A stretch of 64,000 nucleotides of DNA from Salinivenus lutea. GTDB lineage: Bacteria > Bacteroidota > Rhodothermia > Rhodothermales > Salinibacteraceae. This document shows positions 45,561 through 52,985 of this stretch, one piece after another. The stretch spans positions 1-64,000 of the forward strand of contig NCRC01000018.1 in the NCBI GenBank assembly GCA_002894685.1. The letters are read 5' to 3'. The notes under the pieces were generated by a model. The model searched no databases and was not told where the DNA came from. It saw nothing but the letters and a program-made list of their open reading frames with translations. Each line of letters begins with the position of its first letter. The first letter of the stretch is position 1. The position numbers and the translations under genes are program-made.

Positions 45561-45600
45561 CCCCGATCGGTTTTCGTTTCTCCGCGTCCGCGCCCCGCCC

Positions 45601-46230
45601 ATGGAGCAACTGCTGAACGCCCCCATCACGCTGGCCCTCCTGCTGTCGAACCTCGGCGTTAGCGGCTACGCGATGTTCGCCGATCCCTCGCTGATCAACG
45701 AGCTCTCGTTTCGGCCCCGCCGCATCCGGGAGCGGGGCGAGTACTACCGCTTCCTCACGGCCGGCTTCGTGCACGCGGGCGGCGCCCACCTGGCGTTCAA
45801 CATGATCACGCTCTACTTCTTCGGGCCGCCGCTGGAGCGCATTCTGGGCGCCGGGGCCTTCCTCATTCTCTACTTCGGCTCGGAGCTGTCGGCCCACGCG
45901 CTCACCTTCGTGATGCACCGCGACGACCCACAGTACGCGGCGGTGGGGGCCTCCGGGGCCATCAGCGGCGTGCTGTTTGCCTTCTGCCTCTACGCCCCCC
46001 TCGCCCTGCTCGGCATCATGTTCGTGCTGCCGATGCCCGCCATCCTCTTTGCGGTGCTCTACGTGGTCGTGTCGATCTACGCCATCGGGCAGCGGCAGGC
46101 CGGCACGCAGGGCGGCATCGCCCACGAGGCGCACCTGGGCGGCGCCCTGGGGGGCGTGGTGCTCACGATTCTGCTCGACTATCCGCGCCCCCTCAACGCG
46201 TTTGTGCGCGAGATGCAGTCGCTCCTGTAG
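45601..46230 (+). CDS. rhomboid-family intramembrane serine protease
   Basis: A 209-residue membrane protein with about six helices. Catalytic S118 lies in V-G-A-S-G-A-I-S-G and H178 in E-A-H-L-G-G-A-L-G-G; the H63-L-A-F-N67 oxyanion motif is present in the second helix. It should cleave membrane proteins within the bilayer; substrates unknown. It starts 40 bases after purQ. The stop is only 4 bases from the convergent HAD gene, so both 3' ends are tightly packed. Confidence 0.92.
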   Translation: MEQLLNAPITLALLLSNLGVSGYAMFADPSLINELSFRPRRIRERGEYYRFLTAGFVHAGGAHLAFNMITLYFFGPPLERILGAGAFLILYFGSELSAHALTFVMHRDDPQYAAVGASGAISGVLFAFCLYAPLALLGIMFVLPMPAILFAVLYVVVSIYAIGQRQAGTQGGIAHEAHLGGALGGVVLTILLDYPRPLNAFVREMQSLL

Positions 46231-46234
46231 GGAG

Positions 46235-46936
46235 CTACGACAGGCGGTCGAGGAGTGCGGACCAGTCCGTGAACACGAAGGTCTCCCCGTCGACCGACGA
46301 CCGCGCCGCCGGGTCGTCCGGGGCGTACCAGGCCACGCGCCACCCGGCGGTCCGGCCGCCCTGCACGTCCGATCGGTACGAGTCGCCCACGTACAGCACC
46401 TCGGTCGGCCGCACACCGGCCTGCTCCGTGGCGTGGGCGAATGCCTGCGGGTCGGGCTTGAGGGCCCCCGCCTCCTCGCACACCACGATCGCGTCGGCCC
46501 GCTCGCGCAGCACCGGAAACCGCTCCAGCTTCTGGGCCTGCACCTCCGCAAAGCCGTTCGTCATGACGCCCACCGGGTGGCGGTCGGCGATCGCCTCGTA
46601 GGCGCGCCGCGCCCCGTCGATGAACTGCCAGTGGGCCGCGTAGCGCTGGAGGTAGTACCGCCCCACGAGCGCGGCGTTGGCGTGCGGCGCCCCCACCGCC
46701 TCGAGCAGCTGCTCGAACCGCTGGGCCTGAAGCGTCTCCTTCTCAATCTCCCCGTCGGCGTAGCGGGTCCACAGCGGATCGTTAATGGCGTGGTACTCGG
46801 CCTGCAGCTCGTCCACCGAGACGGTGCCGAAGACCTGCTGATAGCGATCGCGCACGTCGGCGAGCGCGTCGCGCTCGGCCCGGCGGTGGTCGAGCAGGGT
46901 GTCGTCGAGATCGAAGTACACGAAGTCGATGTCCAT
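46235..46936 (-). CDS. HAD-family hydrolase (YjjG-like)
   Basis: A 233-residue HAD subfamily IA enzyme. Motif I F-D9-L-D11-D-T-L, motif II V-M-T-N-G-F (about 124-129), motif III Lys in G-A-L-K-P-D-P and motif IV G-D-S-Y-R-S-D. The helical cap (about 15-95) suggests a nucleotide- or sugar-phosphate substrate; YjjG-type nucleotidases are the closest match. ATG 46936 fits the family; the long upstream extension is a shadow of the next gene. The GNAT-like gene ends 33 bases upstream on the same strand. Confidence 0.85.
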   Translation of the reverse strand: MDIDFVYFDLDDTLLDHRRAERDALADVRDRYQQVFGTVSVDELQAEYHAINDPLWTRYADGEIEKETLQAQRFEQLLEAVGAPHANAALVGRYYLQRYAAHWQFIDGARRAYEAIADRHPVGVMTNGFAEVQAQKLERFPVLRERADAIVVCEEAGALKPDPQAFAHATEQAGVRPTEVLYVGDSYRSDVQGGRTAGWRVAWYAPDDPAARSSVDGETFVFTDWSALLDRLS

Positions 46937-46968
46937 GGGTGGGGGTCGGTTGTCGAAGTCGGCACGCG

Positions 46969-48126
46969 TCACTCGGCACTCGGGAGGGCCTTTTCGTACA
47001 GCGCATACTCCTTGTCCTTCACGCCGCCCAGCGACTCGACGTGGTTCTTGAGCCGGGTGTTGGTGTCGAGCACCCAGCTCATCTCGCAGGCGTCGAACCC
47101 GTTCGGCGGCCCGTTCTCGATGGTGGCGAGCACGAGCATGCTGTCGAGCCCCTTGCCCTGGTAGTCCGACCGGATGCCCATGAGCGGCATGCGGCACTCG
47201 TAGACGCCGTAGTAGAGGTTTAGGAGCAGCTTGGGGAGGCCGAGCGGGAAGAGGCGCCCGTCGTCGACGTGGCGGAGGGCCTGGTTCACGTTGGGGAGCG
47301 CGATGGAGAAGCCGACCGGGGTGCCCTCGTGCTCCACAAAGAACACCATCTCCGGATCGACGATCTGCTCCATCTCGTCGGCCAGCTGCATGAACTCCCC
47401 CTCCGTCACCGGCACGAAGCCCCAGTTCTCGGCCCACGCCTCGTTGTAGATCTCGCGGATCGTGCGCGCCTCCTCCTCAAACCGATCGACGTCGAGCGTG
47501 CGCACCGACAGGCCCGGCGTCCGCTTCTTGACGATGTCGACGCCGCGCTGCAGGCGCTCGAACCGGCAGTACTTTTTGTGGACGTAGTACGCCCACATCG
47601 TCATGGCCCGGTCGAAGCCGTAGCGCACGAGGAAGTCCTCGTGGTAGGGCGGGTTGTAGGGCATGAGGATGGACGGCTCCCGGTCGAACCCGTCGACGAG
47701 CAGGCCCGCGGTGTCGTTGAGGGAGGGGTTGGCCGGGCCGCGGATCTGCGTGAGGCCCTGCCCGCGCACCCAGTCCGCGGCGGCATCGAGCAGCGCCTCG
47801 GCCACGGCGTAGTCGTCGATGCACTCAAAGAAGCCGAAAAAGCCGGTGCCGTCGTCGTAGGTCTGCAGGTGCATCCCGTTGACGATGCCGGCCACCCGCC
47901 CAACCGCGGCCCCCGACGCGTCCTCGGCCAGGAACAGCTGCATCGTGCCGTGCTCGAAGAAGGCGTTCTCCGAGGGATCGAGGGTGTCGTTCACGTCGCG
48001 CCGGAGGGGCGGGACCCACTGCGGATAGCGGTCCGGGTAGAAGTCGTAGGGCCAATCGATGAAGCGCTGGCGACCGCGTCGCCCCTCCACCGGGCGGATT
48101 GTGATGGACGAGGAGGGAGTGGGCAT
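46969..48126 (-). CDS. GNAT-like N-acyltransferase family protein
   Basis: A 385-residue cytoplasmic protein. The first ~200 residues contain F-I-D-W-P-Y-D-F-Y and conserved G-P-A-N-P-S-L-N-D-T-A-G-L-L; the C-terminal half has GNAT features, with an acetyl-CoA loop-like S-D-Y-Q-G-K-G-L-D-S-M-L (about 330-340). I know similar two-domain proteins only as uncharacterised. It sits between the alpha-oxoamine synthase gene and the HAD gene on the same strand. A role in N-acylating the product of the upstream synthase (as in sphingolipids or sulfonolipids) is possible but is speculation from the neighbourhood only; a terminator separates them. Confidence 0.72.
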   Translation of the reverse strand: MPTPSSSITIRPVEGRRGRQRFIDWPYDFYPDRYPQWVPPLRRDVNDTLDPSENAFFEHGTMQLFLAEDASGAAVGRVAGIVNGMHLQTYDDGTGFFGFFECIDDYAVAEALLDAAADWVRGQGLTQIRGPANPSLNDTAGLLVDGFDREPSILMPYNPPYHEDFLVRYGFDRAMTMWAYYVHKKYCRFERLQRGVDIVKKRTPGLSVRTLDVDRFEEEARTIREIYNEAWAENWGFVPVTEGEFMQLADEMEQIVDPEMVFFVEHEGTPVGFSIALPNVNQALRHVDDGRLFPLGLPKLLLNLYYGVYECRMPLMGIRSDYQGKGLDSMLVLATIENGPPNGFDACEMSWVLDTNTRLKNHVESLGGVKDKEYALYEKALPSAE

Positions 48127-48166
48127 ACAGGGGACGTAACACGCAAACTCGGGGCTGACAGACGAA

Positions 48167-48195
48167 AGCCGCCGCCCCGGCGGGGAGCGACGGCT
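48167..48195 (-). terminator. terminator of the alpha-oxoamine synthase gene
   Basis: On the minus strand AGCCGTCGCTCCCC pairs with GGGGCGGCGGCT (one G-U pair and one bulge), followed by a short TTTCGTCTG. It lies 42-70 bases after the synthase stop (48237). The stem is strong, the T-run weak. Confidence 0.6.
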
Positions 48196-48236
48196 ACGTC
48201 CACGGTTGATCCGTCGACTTCGTTTCGGCCCGGGGC

Positions 48237-49571
48237 TCAGTGCCCCGCGGCGTGCCCATTCTGGCTGTGCCCGTTCTGGCCAATCACGCCGTGCTTCTTC
48301 CCAATCTTGTGGAAGGCGTCGAGAATCTGATCGAGCTCCTCGTCGGTGTGGGTGGCCATGTACGACGTGCGCATGAGGGCCTGCCCCTTCGGCACGGCGG
48401 GCGGCACCACCGCGTTGACGAAGACGCCCTCCGCCAACAGGTCGCGCCAGAAGCGGAAGCACTGCTCCATGTCGCCGATGACGACCGGGATGATGGGCGT
48501 CTCGCTCTCCCACACGTCGAAGCCCAGGTTCTTAAAGCCGTTGCGCATGTAGTCGGAGACCTCCTGGAGCCGATCGAGGCGCTCCGGCTCATTTTCGAGG
48601 ATGTCGAGCGACTTCAGGACCGTCGCGACCGTAGACGGCGGCATCGAGGCGCTGAAGATGTGGGGGGAGCTCTCGTGGCGGATGTACTCGATCACGTCGC
48701 AGTCGCCGACGGCAAAGCCGCCGATCGAGGCGAAGCTCTTGGAGAACGTGCCCGTGATGATGTGCACGTCGTCCTTGCGCCCGAACGTGGACGCCGACCC
48801 GCGCCCGCCCCTGCCAATCGCGCCGATGGCGTGCGCATCGTCAAGCATGAGCGCGGCGTCGAATTCCTCGGCCAGGTCGAGGAGCGTGGGCACCTGGGCC
48901 ACCTTGCCGCTCATCGAAAACACCCCGTCCGTGGCAATTAGCTTTCCGGCGTCGGGCCGGTCCTCATGGGCCCGCTCCAGCATGGTCCGCAGGTGGTCCA
49001 TGTCGTTGTGCTGGTAGCGGCGCGTCTCGGCAAAGCTCGTCCGCGTCCCGGCGTTGATACAGGCATGGTTGTCCTTGTCCGAGAACACGATGTCCCCCTT
49101 CGTGGCAATCGCCTCCACCACGCCCATGTTGGTCATGTAGCCGGTGGAGAACAGGACGGCCTTGTCTTTGCCCATAAAGTCGGCCAGCCGCTCCTCCAGC
49201 TCCAGGTGCAGGTCGAGGGTTCCGTTCAGAAAGCGACTGCCGGTGCAGCCGGTGCCGTACTCGTCGACCGCCTGCTTCGCGGCCTCTTTTACCCGGGGAT
49301 CGGAGGTGAGGCCAAGGTAGTTGTTGGACCCGGCCATGATGACCTCGTCTCCGTCCATTACGGCCCGCGAGCCCTCACTTTCTTCGATGGGACGGAAGTA
49401 CGGGTAGAGGTCCGCCCGCTTCAACTTGGCGTAGTCGCCGGACGGGTCGAAGAAGCGCTGACACTTTTCAAACAGCGAGGGGGCCTCCGGGGCGTCGTCC
49501 TGCACGGTCGTCGTGTCGGACGCGTCGGACGGGGCAGACTCGTGTGTAGGATACTGATCGGGCGTGGTCAT
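48237..49571 (-). CDS. alpha-oxoamine synthase (serine palmitoyltransferase/cysteate acyltransferase-like)
   Basis: A 444-residue PLP enzyme. PLP lysine K278 in G-T-F-S-K-S-F-A-S-I-G-G-F, D244 and H247 in L-D-D-A-H-A-I-G and ring-stacking H169 in D-N-H-A-C give a complete family site. The glycine-rich G-S-R-F-L-N-G-T near 111-118 is typical. The K-S-F-A-S-I-G-G context is closest to serine-palmitoyltransferase-type enzymes. A ~30-residue acidic N-terminal extension and an Asn/Gly/His-rich C-terminal tail are unusual. It condenses an amino acid with an acyl thioester; in this lineage the substrate could be serine or cysteate (sulfonolipid). Start ATG 49571. Confidence 0.87.
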   Translation of the reverse strand: MTTPDQYPTHESAPSDASDTTTVQDDAPEAPSLFEKCQRFFDPSGDYAKLKRADLYPYFRPIEESEGSRAVMDGDEVIMAGSNNYLGLTSDPRVKEAAKQAVDEYGTGCTGSRFLNGTLDLHLELEERLADFMGKDKAVLFSTGYMTNMGVVEAIATKGDIVFSDKDNHACINAGTRTSFAETRRYQHNDMDHLRTMLERAHEDRPDAGKLIATDGVFSMSGKVAQVPTLLDLAEEFDAALMLDDAHAIGAIGRGGRGSASTFGRKDDVHIITGTFSKSFASIGGFAVGDCDVIEYIRHESSPHIFSASMPPSTVATVLKSLDILENEPERLDRLQEVSDYMRNGFKNLGFDVWESETPIIPVVIGDMEQCFRFWRDLLAEGVFVNAVVPPAVPKGQALMRTSYMATHTDEELDQILDAFHKIGKKHGVIGQNGHSQNGHAAGH

Positions 49572-49958
49572 ACAGTCAATAGCGTCATCCGGGAGGCTAC
49601 GCGGGAAGCGGCGCCAACACCCTCCGCCTGGGCCAAGCGTCGACCCTTGCATAGTTTCATCTATATGTAGACGCAGCGCCCGGGCCGGAAGTAACACGCC
49701 GACAGAAGGTTCTGCACAGGGGGGCGCTGGTGCTTTGTCCACGTTCTCTGTACGACTCGGGCCGGGCGCGTTTCCTGTCCTCGCGCGCCAGGGATCTAGA
49801 CGGAAGGGCTTCCAAATGGATATTACCTCTGTTTTACGAGGCCCTTCACGTTTCGCTGCGGGGTCCCCATCCCCCACTGCGGGCCTCGACCGCCGCCCAT
49901 CCACACCGTTACTTTTGTGAATTAAGTGCGAACAAAAGACGGCCGGGGCGCCCGCTCC
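49572..49958. other. 387-base intergenic region upstream of the alpha-oxoamine synthase
   Basis: No gene supported. It is AT-richer near 49650-49670 and 49810-49840. It contains an inverted repeat (49803-49847) and, on the plus strand, TACTTTTG (49910-49917), a perfect TAnnTTTG box with no partner TTTG. The synthase promoter on the minus strand must lie here. A weaker CTTTTGT/ACAAAAG pair flanks 49913-49936. Confidence 0.5.
49803..49847. repeat. nested inverted repeat
   Basis: GAAGGGC (49803-49809) pairs with GCCCTTC (49841-49847) and an inner CCTC (49826-49829) with GAGG (49838-49841, sharing one base). It sits 230 bases upstream of the alpha-oxoamine synthase start and 112 bases beyond the DUF5683 stop. 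It may be a 3'-end structure of the par operon or a leader element. Confidence 0.5.
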
Positions 49959-50642
49959 TCAGAACCGGACGCGAAGCTGGACTCCCGTCCCTGCGCCCCC
50001 CGATGGCTCTGACGCAGCGTAGGGGGGAGCGCCCGTCGGCCGCACGTCGAGCGCGAGGTCGCCGCCCACGTCAAACGTCAGGAGGTGGGCACTCACGTAG
50101 GCGTCAACAAGGGTGAGCGCGTAGAACAATCCGGTCCCCACAATCGAGAGGTCCCGCCACCGACGGAATTTATCCCGCTGCTCGCGGAGCTGGGACGGGC
50201 TGAGGGGCAGATCCGCCAGATTGTCCGTGCTGCCGCCAGCGCGGCGCACGGCCTCGGCGTAGTCGCCCTCGTAGGAGGCCCAGTCGGAGATGACGGGCGG
50301 GATGTCCTGGCCCTGATTCGTCAGGCGCTGGCCCTGGGCAAAGATCGCCCCGCGGCGGTGGAGGCCGTAGCTCCGGTTCATCCGGTAGATCGCATACCCC
50401 AACGCGGCCAGCCCGCCGTACACGAAGGGCAGCTTGTAGTACTGGCGATTGTAGACCTGCCCCCATCCGGGCACGGCGGCCGCCCGCCACAGTGCCCCGC
50501 GAGGGGAGTGCTCCGGGGAGAAGCCCCGTTCCTCCAGGATCTCCGTCCGCACGCTATCGGGCTGGGCCTGCACCGTTGTCGGGGCCGCAAGGAGACCCGC
50601 TGCGGCGACCACGACCAAAAGCAGGGCCCGAGGGTCACACAT
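49959..50642 (-). CDS. DUF5683-domain membrane protein
   Basis: A 227-residue protein with a signal peptide (M-C-D-P-R-A-L-L-L then a hydrophobic run, ending V-Q-A-Q). The DUF5683 motif W-R-A-A-A-V-P-G-W-G-Q-V-Y-N-R-Q-Y-Y-K-L-P is at about 50-70, followed by two short hydrophobic segments (about 73-88 and 165-185). Function unknown; in Bacteroidota the gene commonly follows parA-parB, as here. ATG 50642 chosen; ATG 50657 would add five residues. Third gene of the par unit, 77 bases after parB. Confidence 0.82.
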   Translation of the reverse strand: MCDPRALLLVVVAAAGLLAAPTTVQAQPDSVRTEILEERGFSPEHSPRGALWRAAAVPGWGQVYNRQYYKLPFVYGGLAALGYAIYRMNRSYGLHRRGAIFAQGQRLTNQGQDIPPVISDWASYEGDYAEAVRRAGGSTDNLADLPLSPSQLREQRDKFRRWRDLSIVGTGLFYALTLVDAYVSAHLLTFDVGGDLALDVRPTGAPPYAASEPSGGAGTGVQLRVRF

Positions 50643-50719
50643 GACATCGCACCACATTGCCGGCAGCCTTCCCCGCCCCTGGGCCGCCCGCGGAGTCCGA
50701 TCCGGCACCGCTCCGTCCA

Positions 50720-51697
50720 TTAGCGCTCGGCAATCAGCTCAATGAGACGCTCCAGGTCTTCCTCCGAGTAATACGTGATTTCGATCGCGCCTTCGCCGTC
50801 GGCGCGGTGGTTAATTTTTACCTGGGTGCCGAGGCGGGAGCGGAGTTGGTCGCGGTAGTCGTCGAGCTGGAGGTTGGTGCGGTCCGGGGTGGGGGTCGGA
50901 TCGGGTTCCGCCTCGGCCGACGCCTCGTCCGTTGGCGCGTCGTCTTCCGCGTCGTCGTGCCAGGTGCGGGCGCGCTGCTCCACCTCGCGCACGGAGAGGT
51001 CTTCTTCGATGGTCTCTTCGAGCAGGGCCACCTGGGCCTCCTCGTCGTCGATGGCGATCAGGGCGCGGGCGTGCCCCATGGCCACCTCCTTGTCGCGGAG
51101 CGCGGCCTGGATGCGGGGCGGCAGCCGAAGCAACCGGAGGAAGTTGGACACCGTCGCCCGGCTCTTGCTCACCTTCTCGGCCACCGCTTCCTGCGTGAGC
51201 CCACACTCCTCCATCAGCCGCTGGTAGCCGAGGGCCACCTCGATGGGGTTGAGCTCCTCGCGCTGGACGTTCTCGACGAGGGCCATCTCCAGCATCTCCT
51301 CGGAGGTCGCCTCGCGGATGAAGGCGGGCAGCCGGTCGATGCCGGCGCGCCGGGCGGCCCGCAGGCGCCGCTCGCCCGAGATGATCTCGAACTGCCCGTC
51401 GTCGTCCAGCGCCCGCACCGTAATCGGCTGAATGACGCCGAGCTGCTCGATCGAGGCCGCCAGCTCGTCGAGGGCCTCTTCGTTGAACTCCTGCCGCGGC
51501 TGGTACGGGTTGGGCCGGATGCGGTCGACGGCCACCTCCGCCACCCGCCCCAGGAGCCGCGTGCCGTCTTCAAACTGGTAGAGTTGGCTCTCGGCCACCT
51601 CTTCGCCGGTACGCTCCTCCCCCTCGCGGCGCTCCTCCTCTTCGTCGGAGGGAATGAGCGCGTTGAGTCCTCGTCCGAGTGCGGATTTATCAGCCAT
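50720..51697 (-). CDS. parB: chromosome-partitioning protein ParB
   Basis: A 325-residue ParB/Spo0J. The N-terminal K-S-A-L-G-R-G-L-N-A-L-I is the ParA-stimulating peptide. The CTP-binding ParB domain (about 50-145) has N-P-Y-Q-P-R and G-E-R-R-L-R-A-A. A helix-turn-helix follows (L-T-Q-E-A-V-A-E-K-V-S-K-S-R-A-T-V-S, about 168-185), then an acidic linker and a C-terminal dimerisation domain. It binds parS near the origin and loads SMC. ATG 51697 gives the usual start. parA lies 50 bases upstream. Confidence 0.95.
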   Translation of the reverse strand: MADKSALGRGLNALIPSDEEEERREGEERTGEEVAESQLYQFEDGTRLLGRVAEVAVDRIRPNPYQPRQEFNEEALDELAASIEQLGVIQPITVRALDDDGQFEIISGERRLRAARRAGIDRLPAFIREATSEEMLEMALVENVQREELNPIEVALGYQRLMEECGLTQEAVAEKVSKSRATVSNFLRLLRLPPRIQAALRDKEVAMGHARALIAIDDEEAQVALLEETIEEDLSVREVEQRARTWHDDAEDDAPTDEASAEAEPDPTPTPDRTNLQLDDYRDQLRSRLGTQVKINHRADGEGAIEITYYSEEDLERLIELIAER

Positions 51698-51747
51698 ACC
51701 AAGCAACCATCAGAAACAAGTACGCGATGAAGCGCGGGCGTCCTGCG

Positions 51748-52677
51748 CTATCCAGAGACCTCGTCGGCGGTCGCCGTCGACTCCTCCGTCGGGCCGGACG
51801 GGTCGCCCCCAATCGTCCCGGACACGCCGCCCGGGTCCTCCCCCGTCTCCCCGGTCCCCGCCGGCGCCTCGTCTCCCGGCTCCGCCCCGTTGGTGTGGTG
51901 GGGGCTCCCCACGTCCGGGTTGTTGTCGAGGATCTCGCGGGCCAGGGCCATGTAGTTCTTGGCGCCGGTGCTCGAGGCCTCGTACAGGATGGCGGGCTCG
52001 CCGAAGCTGGGCGCCTCCGAGAGGCGCACGTTCCGCTTCACAATCGTCTCGAACACGTTCTCCCCAAAGTAGCGGCGCACCTCCTGGGCCACCTGGTTCG
52101 ACAGGTTCAGGCGCGTGTCGAACATCGTGAGCAGCACCCCCTCAATCTCGAGGTCGGGGTTCAGGTGCTGGCGCACAATCTTGATCGTGTTGAGCAGCTG
52201 CCCGAGCCCCTCCAGCGCAAAGTACTCGGCCTGCACCGGAATGAGCACCGAGTTGGCCGCCGTCAGCGAGTTGAGGGTGAGCAGGCCCAGGGAGGGCGGG
52301 CAGTCGATGACCACGAAGTCGTACTTCCGTCGCACGCGGGGCAGGGCGTTGCTCAGAATCTTCTCCCGCTTCATCTCGTCGATCATCTCAATCTCGGCCC
52401 CCACCAGATTGATGTGGCTGGGAATCACATCGAGGAACGGCATCTCGGTCGTAACGACCGCCTCGCTGGCCGCCACCTCGCCGATGAGCACCTCGTAGAT
52501 CGACGCTTCGATCTGGTCTTCCTCCAGGCCGACGCCCGAGGTGCAGTTCGCCTGGGGGTCGATGTCGAGGAGCAGGGTGGAGTGCTCGGCGGCCGCCAGG
52601 GACGCCGCCAGGTTAATCGCGGTCGTCGTCTTGCCGACGCCGCCCTTCTGGTTCGCAATCGCGATGACTTTTCCCAT
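51748..52677 (-). CDS. parA: chromosome-partitioning ATPase ParA
   Basis: A 309-residue ParA/Soj. Deviant Walker A K-G-G-V-G-K-T-T (11-18), L-L-D-I-D-P-Q-A-N (switch I), [11 protein letters not shown] (switch II). The fold should end near residue 258. A further ~50 residues of Gly/Pro/Asp/Glu/Thr-rich low-complexity sequence are added, absent from typical 250-260-residue homologues. It segregates origins with ParB. A TAGATTGT promoter box candidate lies 84 bases upstream. Confidence 0.95.
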   Translation of the reverse strand: MGKVIAIANQKGGVGKTTTAINLAASLAAAEHSTLLLDIDPQANCTSGVGLEEDQIEASIYEVLIGEVAASEAVVTTEMPFLDVIPSHINLVGAEIEMIDEMKREKILSNALPRVRRKYDFVVIDCPPSLGLLTLNSLTAANSVLIPVQAEYFALEGLGQLLNTIKIVRQHLNPDLEIEGVLLTMFDTRLNLSNQVAQEVRRYFGENVFETIVKRNVRLSEAPSFGEPAILYEASSTGAKNYMALAREILDNNPDVGSPHHTNGAEPGDEAPAGTGETGEDPGGVSGTIGGDPSGPTEESTATADEVSG

Positions 52678-52760
52678 AGGTGCAAGCGGTCACACTCTTC
52701 GAAAGAGGCGGACGGGACGGTCGGCACAGCCCCGTGCGGGGTCCGGGCCGGGGGGCCGTC

Positions 52761-52768
52761 ACAATCTA
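52761..52768 (-). promoter_or_regulatory. candidate -7 box of the parAB operon
   Basis: Minus-strand TAGATTGT, 84-91 bases before the parA ATG, resembles the TAGATTG boxes at 28074 and 63738. No TTTG lies at 19-21 bases upstream, so only half a promoter is seen. The 308-base divergent gap (52678-52985) shows no gene; it also holds a short CTCTT-CGA-AAGAG hairpin near 52696-52708. Confidence 0.35.
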
Positions 52769-52985
52769 CGAAACGCCGCGCGTCAATGTCCACAGAGCCC
52801 CGATCCCGGGCCCCACCCGGCCGGATCACTGTCCCCCCTCCAGGGGTTGAGCACCGTGGTTCTCAGACGGGGTCGTTTGTGATTTTCGGCGTCCCGATCG
52901 GCAGGCTACCAACCGGTGTCTGCCGCCCGTGTTCGGGCCTCGCTGCGGCCCCTTCGGTCTCTTCGTGACCACTACGTCGTTCCCC

